Numbered from the stretch's first letter, positions 27,201 through 39,960 are shown. The stretch is DNA of 62,000 nucleotides from Acanthaster planci (GCF_001949145.1 NW_019091587.1:1-62000), one strand, 5' to 3'. Notes: a model not told the origin generated them from the sequence alone. Translations and numbers: made by a program.

Positions 27201-30200
27201 CTGCTGTTGACAGGGCTTCTGAAAGTTAGCAATCAGAATTAATTGTAAAACTGACCAAAAATAATGAAAGGTGGGATGACTAAAAGAAATAATGCCAGAA
27301 AGGAGAGTTTTCACCATGGCCATTAAACATGTAGATCCCTCCCCCTACCCCAAAAAAGTGAAAATAACATTTACATCTTGTAAAACTTTTTGCCTTGGTA
27401 CCTGCTGCTCATCTGAATCGAACTAGCCATCCCACTTGGCAGTGATCATGTGGTAGGACATCTGCACTAGTAAGCAGGAGGCCATGGGTTCCAATCCCAT
27501 CTCAGTGAGCTTGTGATTGTTTTCAACAGGCCTCCAGACACCACTGAATAAACAGTGTTTCAATACATAAGCGTATACATGTATGGTGGTGAAGGGTAAA
27601 ACATCTTTAACAGTGCAAGGCTCATTCCTGAACACTTTACAGATGTGGATATGACCTCCAATATGGCTTCAGGTGAAAACCCTCCATGCTTGTACCAGCA
27701 GCAATAAACACATTTTGACAACAGAAGCAGACGTATGAAGCACAGTGTTCCTGGATACTAAAAGCTAAAACCAAGGGTAAGACATGAATGATGTGAAAAG
27801 TAAATGCTCCTGTTCAACGTTAATAAATTTGAAGGTGTTTCCTTTTACTGTACCTCGATATCATTCGTTGGAAATAAGTCTCCATTACCTTCCGACATAG
27901 ACTGGGATGAGCAACGTTGGGAGAGACGGAAATAAAGGAAAGTAAGTGGTGGAAACTAAATGAAAACTAAATTTCTGCCATCTACAGTTATCAGGTGAAA
28001 TGGGGAGAACTGAATACCATTTTCTAAATATTAAGCAGTAATTCAAGATGCACGGTAAGCTCTTTCATTCATACAGCAACAAAATATATTGTGCAATTTT
28101 TCTTTTTTCTTTTTTTGGCAAAACACATTTTCACACTAAAATTGTTTAATGACGCAGATAGCAAAATCATTCTGGCAAACAAAATAAGAGTCCTATTCAG
28201 TACAGCGTATAAACTTTTCCAGAGTGTGAAATTACAGTCAGACTTCTGCCATTTTCTGACCAATTTTGGTACTTTTCCAAGTAAAGATGAAGTGGATGGG
28301 CAATATGTCACAAGGAAATATAGAGTCAGAAGTCCCTAATGCAAAGTCTTGTTGGTGTTTTTGTTCTAGCTGTTGTGCTTAAACCTATAAAAATGTGTTC
28401 TCATATGACTTTGTCCTGTCAGAAACTGGTCACGGCTGAATGAAACTGACCATGCTCGTACATGTATGTTTTGTCCAGCCTAATTTCACTCACTGGATCC
28501 CCTTGACAATGGAATAAACAGAAAAGCCTTTGATGGTATGACGACTTTTCCCAGTTCTGAATGAAGGAGAGAGGGCACTCACTGCCAAAATAAAGTGTTT
28601 CAGTAAAATATGAAACTGGATAAGGTAGAGCATTTTTCTTCTTCAAAGAAATGACATACAAAATCTTTTTGATGTGTCACTTGTTCACGTTTGCCTTCGG
28701 ATAAGGTAAGTGCACATGAAACGTCACGATATCACACGTTATTGGGCAAGTTAGGCTGCAGGCAGAAGTGCAATGATTCCTTCAGTCATGCAGGGTGTGG
28801 ACAGGGCGATGGTGCAAATGTTCAAATCATTTCTAGCAAATACAGCCCTCTCACTGATTCACTGAAAACACGTACATGAAATAGTGGCCTATCTTTAAGT
28901 AACCATGCCATCATGTGGTACTCTGACACCATCTAATCGGACCCCACAGCCAAGGCGTTTCTGCTGAGGGATACTTACGGTTCTGGGTCGTTTGCTGGGA
29001 GCTCGGCGACCTTTGCACTTGGGTCTGGTTTTATTGAGATGTTGTAAGGCTGGGGACTGCACCATCACTTCGTCCAACTGTCAGGCAGAAAAAGTGTAAT
29101 AAATCTTTCCAGCCCCAGTTGGACCTTCCCTGACTACTACAAATGTCAACTCTCTGCAGCACAAAAACTATTTCCTCTTTTTTGCTCTCTCACAAGGGTA
29201 GATGGGGGAGGGAGGCAATGGGGCTAGCTCCATCCCCAAGAAGCTCCCCTGCCCTGAATTTTTTTTTTTTTGGTTGAAAAATAATGACAGGGGATTTCTG
29301 TCATTCATTTTTCTTTCTTCAAATAGTAAGTAACAAAACCCAAATTGTAAATGTAGCTTCATCCCATAGAAAGGTTATAAAGGTTACATGTACATGAAAA
29401 AAATTCCAAATTTCTCCCTCCCCCCAAAAAAATTAGGTTCTGGATTCTCTCCTCTCAGAGGTGCATGAACCTGTACATTCTGGAGTGTTTTGGAGGATGC
29501 AGCAGGGCAAATTGAACCAAATTATTGGTACATCAAGCTGAATATTAGATCTAAGGCGTAGTCTTGAACCCACAGAATCACTACAAAAACCTCAAATTTC
29601 AGATTTTATTGGAACTCTGGGAAGCTGGGATTACTTTACAGACTTCTTGAACTAAAAATCTTCCTGTTCCAAGGCCACCTTTTCAAAGGCAACCAACGTA
29701 TATGTACGTACAGGACTCAAGTCACTTCAGATCTCCTTCAACAACAATTATGACAGAACTTTGCTTGTAATAAAGATGCATCAGTCTCCTCAAGCAATCT
29801 ACTCACTGACAATCTGGCACAGTTTACTGTGGATCAACTGGCCATTTGTATACCCACACTCACATTGAAGTTGATGGTGATGAGGTTGCCTGAGATTGCA
29901 CTATTGATGTGACTGATCCATGTCTCCTGTTGGCTGGTGTCTTCACATGACAGCATCCACTAGACAATAGAAAAACAGTGCATCGAAGTGCACCTATGTA
30001 AATAATATCATGACTACAAGCCAATTCAACTTTCTATTCTCCACCGATACCGTTGTTTGGGAAGCGTGCAATACATGCCCCTACATGTAACACTGGATCA
30101 TCTGGGAAATTCCATGAAAAGGTTCACTTCAGTCATGTTCATTATGCTCACAAGGAAAGCATTTTCTCTACAACCGTTCAATAAAATTGTGTAAAATTTG

Positions 30201-33200
30201 ATGTGTACAGTATATCACTGATAGTTAAATGTGTCTGATAAACTCAGTACAAATTGTTTGGAGACTGCCAATTCTACTGTTCAATGATTTGAATTACAAA
30301 CTAACTGTCTGAATATCATGCCCGTTTAAGCTGGAATTGACCATCTACAAGTTCCGGATCAAACCATAGTTTTAAGTTGATGACCTCCATGATGTTATGA
30401 GGTGAATGTACATCATATTTGGAATTTTCTTATAATTGACAGGTACATGTATTGTACATGTGTGTGGACCAAGAGAAGACATGTCTGTGATCTACATCTA
30501 CATGTACTGTACATCAAAAGTTACTGAATTACATGTACATGTACTGTACATGTACGTGATGCAAATCAAACTGTAATAACATGGGTTAAGGCTTGCTTGA
30601 CTGCACTCACAGAATGAGCCTCGAGCTGGACCACGAGAGGGCACAATTTTCTCAGCAATGGGGGCTTTATTAGTCAGAACTGAACTTCACCAGTCCATGA
30701 ACAGCTAGGAAATGCAAGCCTTACGGTCACATCACTGCCAACAAAATGGACCCTCCCGACCAATATAGCTCGTTTCAACCAATGAGGGTGTGCTTCTGCT
30801 CAGGGCAGATAGAGCGGAGCACGTATCAATTGAAACAACTTGCAATACAACTTGCATACATACATGCACACACCGGTGGGCCGATACATGTTTGTGTGCA
30901 CAGTTGGGATTGTGGCTGTACTCTGTTAAACTTTGTTATAGAAATAAAAACATGGCCCTTGGTGACAATATTTGAGGGAAGTGTCCAGTATCTGCATGTC
31001 CTTTCCTAGCAAAGGTTAAAAACCACCAGGCCACTCCCAATGACACTTTCCAAACTGTAAGCCCTTGGTGCTATCTGACCCCCATTTCCATTAGGCCCAG
31101 GGGTTTCAAAATGAGCCACCCACTGGCAAGTATTTGACTGGCTACTTGAACTTTTGCACCTGTTACTTTTTTTCCAGTCATGAAAAAAAAACATACATGT
31201 ACATGTAGACCCCACACAATTAGGGGCTGGGACTCACTGCCCCCTACTTTCATCCATCTGCCTGCTACTCAGAAACATTTAGAAATCCCTGATTTTAGAA
31301 GTAGACACAAAGATTTAGTCAATAATGTTTCAATGAAGGTTAACGTTTAAAAAGAATGATGGTTTGTGAACTTTTCCAAGCAACAACTGCCTGTCCAAAC
31401 TTACGCCTGTCCTCAAGACTGGTGATAGATGAGACACTGTCAAGTTGTCTTGTACCTTGACTTCACAGCTACGTATACAAACAAGTAACAATAAACATAT
31501 ATGGTATCTGTACCTGTTCATATGTAGGGTCAATCGGTATGATGGTAAGGCTGGGCTTCTTTCGTCCCCTCTTGTCTACAATGTGGGTACACTCTTTGTA
31601 CTTGCTGAGATAGATCGTGTAGCTTTCGTCTTCTCCTCTTCCATTCTCGTCCTGGATCCAAATGGGAGAAATTGCCAAAAACAGAAGAAAAAAAAAGAAA
31701 TTCAGCTTAATAGTTTCACTCTTGTCTGTGCATAGTCACACATCACTACAGATCCTGCACAATAACAACTACCTCAGAGGTTAAAGTTCAAATGTAATAA
31801 ATGACACATATTGAGGCAGAAATTCCATTCTGCAACCCCATTCACCTTGTCACACAATCACACAATACAAGGTTTAATTCCTGAAGCTGCTAGATCAGCA
31901 GCTCAGCAAACTTAACGCGGTGTAGCACCAAACATCTGAGAGCAAGTCGGCAGCAATGTGCACTGTATTTATGACACTCTGGTCCTCTAGGCTTTATGAA
32001 AATGATTTGACGTCCCTTTTAAGATACAATGGCACTGGAAAGTACAGTTTTAAACATTCAGAATTGTCTGTGCTTTCCTGCACAACTGAGGGCACTGTTG
32101 TTGTGACTTCATCCGGGAAATGTACATGTATCAGTGAACAGGTTTGTTTTTGTTCAAATTGTTAAATCAGAATTTACTCAGTGGGAACGTTTTTGAGAAA
32201 GGGTTGCTTGTTTGCATAATGCTGTGTACTTAGCCAACAATTAATTACCCAAAGAAAGGAAACTTTAGGCAAGCTAAATCCAGACAGTTCTGCAGTTTTT
32301 GTACACAACTAATTTTAACAGTGAAGTACATGTTTCAGTACGTGTGTATTTTGTGTGCATTCAGATGAAAAGTTTACATGATCAACATTCATACTCCAAC
32401 CCATCGTGCTGTTCTCAAGAACCTGCGCACTACTCTTCCAATGATTCAGGGTTGCCAGGGCCACCCAAAGGACTACTCCCCAATCTTCTCCACCCCCTTT
32501 CTCCTCCCCAACCCTCAATGCCCTCAGGCTTAATTACGGAGTACATGTAGTTTATGGGCCACTGTACACATTCAGATCAAAAGTCAGGCATTACACCCTG
32601 TGCCACACACTGACAAACCAGGACACACCAAACAATGGCTACAAAGAATGGCTACATGCACTGTTTGCCATGTACAAGGGTTTATCCACTATAAACACAG
32701 GGCAAGGGTTCCCCTCGTTTTCTCTGTTTTGTCCGAATGGCGCAATCTACATTCAGCATGTTCAGAATTGTATCTTGGCATGAACAGCAAAAACCCTTTT
32801 TAGCTTGTTATAGTTCAGCTCTGAAGACAAACAACACTACATTCGATTTGGATGCTTCCATTATTTATTTGAACAGATAAATCAGAGAAAACATGTTTTC
32901 CTTTCAGTTGCTCTTTAAACTTACACTACATGTACATGTTCTGGGTCTCTTCTGACTCTGGTAATTCCCTCTCCCAAATTTGGTGATCATAGTGGAACCT
33001 CCTTCTTTTCCAGCCCCTGTTCCTTATAAAATCACACCAACAGAGCCCAGTTGCAGCATACACATCTCCAGGCCTTATGAGTTCCACATGTTTAAGCAAG
33101 GCATGTATGCAGCTTTAAAATGTAAAACCGCCATGCCATTTCCTAAATTGTTTTGTCTTTCCGAACAGCATGTTAATGAAAAGTACAGATGTGTACTAGT

Positions 33201-36200
33201 ATTTGCTTTTAAATGAGAACAAATGGTGCACAGTTGTTGTACCTCACTGTATCTGTGTGTCATGACATGTGACAAGTTCACCGACTTGCAGTATATTGCG
33301 CAAATACTCCACAACAATCAGCAAGCTCTTGTTGGACTAGGTCAAGTCTAGCTACATCCCAGATGCACTACCCATTAATCATCCTGGTATCTCAATTCTC
33401 TTGGCACTTCAATAACGGGCACATGCCTCTCTCAGCTTCAGGAGTTGGGACATAACTCCTCATGCCCAATTGCAGCCAGGGATGGAATGTGCCTGTCACA
33501 TTTGGAACCTATTCTAGTTTTCCAGAGTTTTCTTCAGAGCATGTGATGAAGAAGCAACAAAGACTCAACAAGGTTGTGTGCACGAGTATACATGTACATG
33601 TACATGTTCCTGTATACTGGGTACATGTACATGTACAGTGTACACAAAGTCATCTGTAAAGTATAAATGCATGCATCCCTTGCTGATGATTCAACACTGA
33701 TTGACACTGCATATGACTGAAATGAAAATGTCTTCTCGATTTCCTGTTGCAGTAAAAGTTAATGATGTTCACGACATTTAAATTTAATTGTCAAACTTGG
33801 GGCCCGGCTGACTGGCTACGGGCACATGAATGAAGGTTCGGAAATTTCCTCTCTAATTTCATTTGCCTCTGAAATTTCACATTATTCAACTTTTTTCTTC
33901 TCTAATTTCACGTGACACTTAAATTTCATTTTTACATTCTTACCGATGTATTGGCAACCAATACATGTACATAATATAATATGCTTTATCGGGCAATAAC
34001 TTGTGGCATTGTTTTGTCAGTTCCCTATCTTCTCCCCAGAGAAGATAGACTTGGTTTTGTAATTTGTACGTCAACCAGTGGTCACTGAATTTCAGTCTAA
34101 ATACAACACAGAATCACTTTTGTTCGTATCTCTCGTGCCAGAATGCGATGTGCACAGTGCTATGAAGCTTACCGGTACATGTATATTACATATCCAAGTA
34201 TGTAAATGCACAGTACTGTAAAACCTACATGTACATGTGTACATTGGGTGAAAATTCAACTAAAGCAACAAGGAGACAATGTCTACCGGTGGTGCAGATG
34301 ATGCCCTCTTGAAGTGTAAATATGCAACAAACATACATACCGGTATACTCGATGCCTACAGTACCAGGTACAAAAGGATAAAAGAACCTACCGGTAGCCC
34401 ATTTTAAAATCACATTCCAGACCTTCTTTTTAGCATACTTTTTTTATATCTATTGTACAGTAAATACACACCAAACACATGCCCATGTATAACTACATGT
34501 ACATGTACATGTACATGTATGTATGTTTCCCATGCTAACATTGTACAACGCACTTAAATACTGGTATTGTACGAGTGTGGCACTGTTATGGACCAGAGGT
34601 GTCACTTTCTTGTGGTTAGACTGAACTGAATTGAATGACCTCCTCTACACATCCTTCCATGCAAATAACACTACACATAGTCACATAAAGTATGTACATT
34701 CAGAGAGTGAAGGCAAATATTCAGAATGAACAATACGAAAGATTGGGCTGACCTTTTAAGGGTCAGCTTTGGAATTTGTAGCTGTACAATTTTTTGAAAG
34801 TTCTGTGAATAAGTGAGTGTGAATAAAATTTTAACTATTAGTGCTGATGATCGAAACCTCCACAAATGTACATGTCCAAGTATGCATACTGCAGAAGAAC
34901 TGAGGACCTTATAAAAGTTTCTGGTAATTTGGTACATATACCTGTCCGTGCATGACAAATCATTCAATACGTATATACATGTACATGGATGGTTACTGTT
35001 AAAAGTTCATTGGAGAGGCGAGGCTACGATTTGGTGAGTGGGCTCGGTGAAATTGCACAGGGCAGGCCTCAGAGGTCATCCTTCTGAGTCACACATTTAT
35101 TATGCCAATTTTTAAATCAAATTGACACTATCACATTGGACAATGTGCAGGACAAGGAAGGGAATACAGAGACTTGTTAACAGATGGCAGTGATCAAATA
35201 CATGTACCTCCAAACTTCTACTATACTCCTAAAATGTTCTTTTCACACCAAGACCTCCAAACTTCGCTGACATACACAATCCCCTTGACTCAAGGATATT
35301 TATTCTAGAAACATGAAACAGTAGCAGGCAGCCCCAGAAAGAACAGCTGCCCAAAAAGTTATCTTGGCAGCTGTTCGGTAGCTGAAGATGAGATGCCCAC
35401 TGATAACTGCTCCACAGCTGTCCAGCTTGTCCCCAACTGTTTATAAATTCTTTACTATTTATAGCCAATGAGGGAACAAATGACTGGACCCCTGTAAAAT
35501 ACTCTCAACACTGGCTGATTGCAAGTTGAATTCGTCCTTTAATGCACGAAGATATTGGCTGCTTTGAGACGCTTAAATTAAAGGCATATCTTGAACAGTG
35601 GCTCTTTACGCAATTGGTACGTGTAGTACACGTACATGGTTTACTGGTTTGTGTGTACATACATGCACATATGTACATGTACATGTATACCGTCAACATT
35701 TTGCATGCATTTCTGCCGTACGATGGGGACTGCAAACAACTCTAGCAATTTTGTTCAAGTACAATTCCACCAAATTCCCATCGTGAAGCGACATGTAGGA
35801 TCTGCGTATCAAGTAAAGTGTTTTGTACATGTAAACTATGTTGCCAATAACTTACAACGTTGACCTTAGATAGCAAACCTTTTACAGCACCTGCCACTTG
35901 CATATGACATTCCATGAAAATGGTCTAAACGCTTTTAAACCAGGTGTTAATTTCTTGCGCAAGAAATATCAATGGAAAAACCATTAGCCCATGGCAAAAA
36001 AGAAAAAAACATAAAACAATTACAAACCGAGCAAAAGTTTAAAGGGGATTGCTTCCGCCTCCTCCAAGCTTGACTTCAATCTGAAATCTGATTGGCTGTG
36101 GCAAGTTTAGCTAATAAGACAGCCAATTCTACACATTTAAATATGTATACATGTATGTATACCGTATATTTACATACATGTACATGTAAAGAACGGCCCC

Positions 36201-36369
36201 ATCTAGACAATTAACTTACATGCCCCTCATACAGGTGCAGCGTGTCCTGCTTCAGCACAGCGTACTTCTTTTTCCACTTCCCCTCCCCTTTGCGTCCCTT
36301 GCTGGACCGCTTCAGGTTGACCACTCCGCTCATGCCCTCGCTGGGGATGAACTTCTGGGCTGCCGGCAT
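23116..36369 (-). CDS. PLEKHO1: PLEKHO (CKIP-1) family PH-domain protein with CPI motif, 6 coding exons
   Basis: Spliced CDS complement(join(23116-24222, 27854-27901, 28979-29077, 29864-29959, 31514-31651, 36220-36369)). All junctions are phase 0, giving 545 residues. Residues 1-128 form a PH domain: a basic beta1-beta2 loop (KRSSKGRKGEGKWKKKYAVL), a middle similar to the YEKCEELRKSKSRSKK part of vertebrate PLEKHO1, and the C-terminal helix with its invariant Trp (QETWISHINSAI). Residues 129-161 begin LDEV, as PLEKHO1 does, and carry LQHLNKTRPKCKGRRAP, which fits the capping-protein-interaction consensus LxHxTxxRPKx6P except for Asn in place of Thr. The last exon encodes a Ser/Thr/Pro-rich linker, a predicted helical segment, a roughly 100-residue Glu/Arg coiled coil and an acidic C terminus. 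Family members bind phosphoinositides and actin capping protein. The Met at 36369 has a G at -3. The frame stays open upstream, so an earlier start or a 5' exon is possible. Confidence 0.85.
24354..24412. mobile_element. 59-bp TTAA-bounded palindromic mini-element
   Basis: The left arm begins TTAACCCTAACACTCCTCAA and the right arm is its inverse (GGATTGAGGACTGTTAGG, ending GTTAA), with about one mismatch over 23 bp. The loop is about 11 nt. It lies in the PLEKHO-like intron, about 130 bp from the last-exon acceptor. Confidence 0.65.
26103..26194. repeat. Dispersed repeat, copy 2 (pair with 20809-20908)
   Basis: It aligns with 20809-20908 over about 95 bp, including CTATTGGTCGAAGAGGC versus CTATTGGTTGGAGAGAAAC and GCAGTAATGGCTTCTCATTC versus GCAGTACTCGTGGCTTCCATTTC. 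It lies in an intron of the PLEKHO-like gene. Confidence 0.5.
27433..27507 (+). tRNA. tRNA-Thr(AGT)-like sequence, probably a SINE head or pseudogene
   Basis: A 75-nt cloverleaf-like fold. The acceptor arms CACTTGG and CTCAGTG pair at 6 of 7 positions. The anticodon region CTGC-ACTAGTAA-GCAG has an AGT triplet, and the T-arm (ATGGG, TTCCAAT loop, CCCAT) is perfect. Box B reads GGTTCCAATCC. The D-arm is weak and the acceptor lacks the usual 5' G start. A tRNA-derived SINE or tRNA pseudogene in the PLEKHO-like intron is therefore more likely than a working tRNA. Confidence 0.45.
27854..27901 (-). CDS. PLEKHO1: PLEKHO-like exon 5 (short linker exon)
   Basis: A 48-nt micro-exon of 16 codons (SMSEGNGDLFPTNDIE), acceptor ATCCCAG and donor GTACAG, phase 0 on both sides. 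The support is splice signals and phase only, since linker sequence is not conserved. It could be alternatively spliced without changing the frame. Confidence 0.65.
28979..29077 (-). CDS. PLEKHO1: PLEKHO-like exon 4 (capping-protein-interaction motif)
   Basis: 99 nt, 33 codons, phase 0, acceptor CTGACAG and donor GTAAGT. It encodes LDEVMVQSPALQHLNKTRPK followed by CKGRRAPSKRPRT. The spacing and basic residues fit the CPI motif that binds the actin capping protein heterodimer. It sits directly after the PH domain, as in vertebrate PLEKHO1. Confidence 0.87.
29165..29460. repeat. Dispersed repeat, copy 1 (pair with 39700-39960)
   Basis: It shares an ordered pattern with 39700-39960: a C-rich start, a T-run, CATTCATTT-TCTT-CTTC, AAA-CCCAAA-TGTA, GTAGC-TC, and GAAAGG-ATAAAG. 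It occurs in an intron of the PLEKHO-like gene. Confidence 0.45.
29864..29959 (-). CDS. PLEKHO1: PLEKHO-like exon 3 (PH C-terminal helix)
   Basis: 96 nt, 32 codons, phase 0, acceptor TTGTCTAG and donor GTGAGT. It encodes WMLSCEDTSQQETWISHINS, then AISGNLITINFN. The Trp of ETWI is the near-invariant residue of PH domains, and the segment parallels EEKESWINALNSAI of PLEKHO1. Confidence 0.87.
30440..30560. repeat. (TACATG)n-type palindromic simple repeat cluster
   Basis: Several runs of ACATGTACATGT-type sequence interrupted by CTGTACATG. The unit is self-complementary, so each run can form a hairpin. Similar clusters occur near 3066-3116, 4627-4662, 5917-6012, 33584-33642, 34490-34522, 36644-36742 and 37555-37642. 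Confidence 0.8.
31514..31651 (-). CDS. PLEKHO1: PLEKHO-like exon 2 (PH domain middle)
   Basis: 138 nt, 46 codons, phase 0 on both sides, acceptor ATCCAG and donor GTACAG. It encodes DESYTIYLSKYKECTHIVDK, then RGRKKPSLTIIPID. It aligns with the DLSDYEKCEELRKS...KFTL strands of the PLEKHO1 PH domain. Confidence 0.85.
36220..36369 (-). CDS. PLEKHO1: PLEKHO-like exon 1 of those seen (PH domain N-terminal half)
   Basis: 50 codons from a Met, ending at donor GTAAGT (minus strand, 36219 downward) in phase 0. It encodes GMSGVVNLKRSSKGRKGEG, then KWKKKYAVLKQDTLHLYEG, a typical PH beta1-beta3 run. The reading frame continues about 40 nt upstream of the Met to a weak acceptor-like CTTAG, so this could instead be an internal exon. 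A 5' UTR exon was not located. Confidence 0.8.
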
Positions 36370-36643
36370 GTCGCCAGAATTTGGTATGTGCGGCTGGAGT
36401 CGGAGACTAAGCTTACACCAACCAGCTGCTTACACCAACCAGCTGCTTGGATGGACTGATGGTGGGATCAGCTACAATTTACTTGCACTGCAGACCTACA
36501 GCTATAATGAGTTGAAAAAATAGAACTGATTTTTAGAAATCTGCAAACATGTTCTGCCGTCAATATTACTTAGATTTTTTATGAAGGCAGTGGGACACAT
36601 TTACATGGTGTAAGAGTACATTTACAAATTTGTATCATGGTCG

Positions 36644-36742
36644 TACATGTCCGGAAACAATGTACGTGTACATGATTACACTTGTGACAATGGGTGTACA
36701 TGTATACATACATGTACCGTAAGTTATGCATGTACATGTATA
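36644..36742. repeat. (TACATG)n-type palindromic simple repeat cluster
   Basis: Repeated TACATGTA motifs with TACGTGTACATG variants. It starts about 270 bp upstream of the first visible PLEKHO-like coding exon. Confidence 0.8.
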
Positions 36743-37554
36743 CCAGATAGTTATTCTACAAAAGACATTCACAATTCTGAAGACAAATGCCTTTTGATCA
36801 TAATCAAACCCCTCACATTTGTAAAAGGAGTGAATAAATTGATATGGCAGCACACACAAAGTATATGCCATGTACATGTGCATTTCCTGTATAGGGGATA
36901 ATCTCAACTGATGGAGGTACATGTACATTGTACATACAAAATGCATTCAAACTAATTCTGGTACGAAGATTTTCTGCTGCTGCAAGTAGTTTTGTTAATA
37001 GAGGCTATTTCTACCAGTAGACCAGCGCATTGTACTAGCACATGCACGGAGGTACCAGTACCGTAGGAAAAGTACATGACCCTGCATGCGCGGATCCATG
37101 TATATGTACATGTACATACGTGTACAATACATGTCTGCAGAGATTTTGTCCCAGGCATTCTAAAGTACCCATGACCTGAGCAGCTTGGGTCAACTTAACT
37201 TAGGTATAATACACTGCTGGAACTGCATTGAAATTATGTGAAAGCTTGGCAAAAAGTGAATTCAAGGAGTGCCCTATGGGCATTACTGGCAGTAGACCTT
37301 GCCAAGGTACAAAATCAATGTCAGTTCTAAATGTAGATGTACATGTACCGGTAGATGTATATTTGCATGACACAATACAGTGTACCAGTACATGTACCTT
37401 AAGTGTGGTATATAACCTTCGGGAAAATTCACAACAAATGAATGCCAAAATGTGGGAAAATGAAATGGAAATTTAAATCACCATAAACTGATAGCAATAC
37501 AATATACTGTTCTATAAAAAAGTAACCCAACGGAATACCGCAGAAAACAAAAAC

Positions 37555-37642
37555 ATACATGTACATGAACCGGTATAGCCAAGCACTGTACATTTCATGT
37601 ACAGTCCTGTACATGTAGGCCTATACATGTACATGTATACGT
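37555..37642. repeat. (TACATG)n-type palindromic simple repeat cluster
   Basis: Multiple ACATGTACATG runs, with CCGGTAT and AGGCCTATAC interspersed. The same vocabulary recurs across the window. Confidence 0.8.
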
Positions 37643-39699
37643 GCCAGTTGACCACAGTACAAAAGAGAGACCAGAGAAGTGAGCCTTAAAAACAAACAAG
37701 ACCAAAGAACAGGGGAACATGAAGAAGAACTTGTGCTACATGCATGTTTCAGTTTCTGCCATGACAAAAGCACAGAGGATGGCAATATGCCCTAAGAAGA
37801 TTCACAGGGTGACCGGTAGTGCAGAAATGGCTTTAATGAATGAACTCCAGATGTATGATGTATTATACATCATTACATGATCAGCCTACCAGAGCCGCTC
37901 ATTGACTGGTCCTAATCAAAGTGAAGTATACATGTACTTAGGCAGCGTGACGTCAAAATGATCGCCACTAGATCAAGAATAGACGAATTTTGATAAGATG
38001 TAGCATTGATGATTTTTAATGATTTGTAATGTATTAATTCTGTATTTTAATTATAATTCAGTATATGTACGTTTAGAATCCTAATTTTTGTATGTTTTTT
38101 AATGAGGCTTGTATGCAGAGATGTAATTTCCTTTGAGATTAAAAAAATAACTATGAACTATGAACTAAATAATACACACTATTAATTAACACTGGCAACC
38201 CTAATGCTCATTTGCATAATACCATACACGGTACTGGTACAAGGTAATAGGTACACACGTGTACATGTACCACCATTGGAGGCTGCTTTCACGGTCTCAC
38301 TAATCAAAGGGGTGACCCTGCCCTTGCTTTCCAGCTGATGGATCAAGCAAAATGTTCACCCTGCTCAAGGTCTTGCACAACAAAACACTACATGTACATT
38401 TGATTTATAGCCTTGGTAGTCTATTCTGTTAGTAGACAAAAATCAATGCTGGAAGCCACACATACACTGTAGGAAGAGCAGGATGATTAACATGCATTGA
38501 AAGCCATGTGCAGATACACCTGTACACAATGAACTGGTTCATGTGGAATACCCCTGACGCATACAGGAATGTCCTGTACATGTACAATGTACATGTATTT
38601 GCATATGTACAAAAGTATGAATGAAACGGTATGTCACATACATGTACAGGGTTATAGAGAAACTTGCATAGTGGTGTTTTTGACAGTTTACAAGATTTTT
38701 TAGAAGAAAGAACATGCACTAAAAGTACATTTGCTGTAGCTATCACATCCTTTTTTAACCAAGCATGAATACATTTTTTAGGGTACATGTAACAAAGGTT
38801 CAATGCAAGTTCAAACATAATAATGACAATAAAGTACCTGCAGAGTGTACGGTACTATAGCTAAATAGGGAAGTCTTAAGTTGAGCCTATGTTTGTTCTT
38901 AGGGGCCACATCCAGGGTTGTAAAAGTATACATATGTATGCTGCAATGCACTGAAGATGTCAAATCAATTCCTTTTAAATTTCAAAAAACAGTGACAGAT
39001 TTACCCTTATTTTGTTCCCCTCTCTGTTCCCCATTCAGAGCACAATTTCCTTCTTCTCAAGACCTGGATCTAGGAAGCCTGGCAAAACTGGTTGCACGCA
39101 TGGTTAAAGGGAAAGAGGTGACAGACTGCATTTCAAAATCAAATTGAGTGATGCGAGTGCCACGTGGCTGAAGTGTAGTGACTACAGACAAACAGCTACA
39201 TGTCACCACGTCAGTGACTCACTTTCGGGTGGTGCATCTCAATTTCAGTCTTTTATTCCCCTGCACAAATGATTTATGGTTTTCAAAAAAAAAGATTTTT
39301 TGGAACTGAACACTCAGAACTAGTGGAAGAAATTTCTGAAGTAACCAATGGAAGAACATGGATCCATTAAATGTAAGATGTTTTTAAGTCATTCAACTAC
39401 ATGTACACTGTAGGCCTACTAGGACTGTACTGACACATTCTCAGCCTCTGGCCATGTTCCAACTTTGTGTTCACTTAAAGCTTCAACTTAGCCACAGCCA
39501 CTCCCAGGGTTCCAGCAGGCAAATTTTAAATAATACCCAGTGTTTATGCTCTGTTGCACATTTCTGAAGCCACAGACTTTTTCATGCAGTGCTAAATACA
39601 ACTTTTGTCAGGACTGCTGACTGCTTAGGATTATAGGCAAAGTTTGTAAATACAGCATTAGCCATTTTGCCACAGCAATGGTAGTGACGCAACTGTTGC

Positions 39700-39960
39700 C
39701 CTAGAACTGTCCAAGGGCAGATCCAGGAGCCAAGAGGTCCAAGCCCTCCCCCAGCCCCTTTTTTTGTAAATATAGAGAAAGGTGATTTTTTGAATTACAA
39801 TTCATTTCTCTTCCTTCTAAATACATGTGAAAAGACCCAAAATGTAGCCTCCCCCTCGGAAAGGCCATAAAGTTTTCACGAATACATTTTTGGCCCCACA
39901 AAAAACACATTTGGCACTCCAACAAATTGGTTTTGGATCCTTCTTCGGAGCTGTCACCAG
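39700..39960. repeat. Dispersed repeat, copy 2 (pair with 29165-29460)
   Basis: It is similar along its length to 29165-29460, including AAAGACCCAAAATGTAGCCT versus AAAACCCAAATTGTAAATGTAGC and GGAAAGGCCATAAAG versus AGAAAGGTTATAAAG. The encoded short frames are not conserved, so it is not a gene. Confidence 0.45.

Noticed and set aside
27433-27507. Functional tRNA gene
   Set aside because: Weak D-arm, an acceptor mismatch, an oversized anticodon loop and an intronic position fit a SINE or pseudogene better. It is kept only as a tRNA-like feature.
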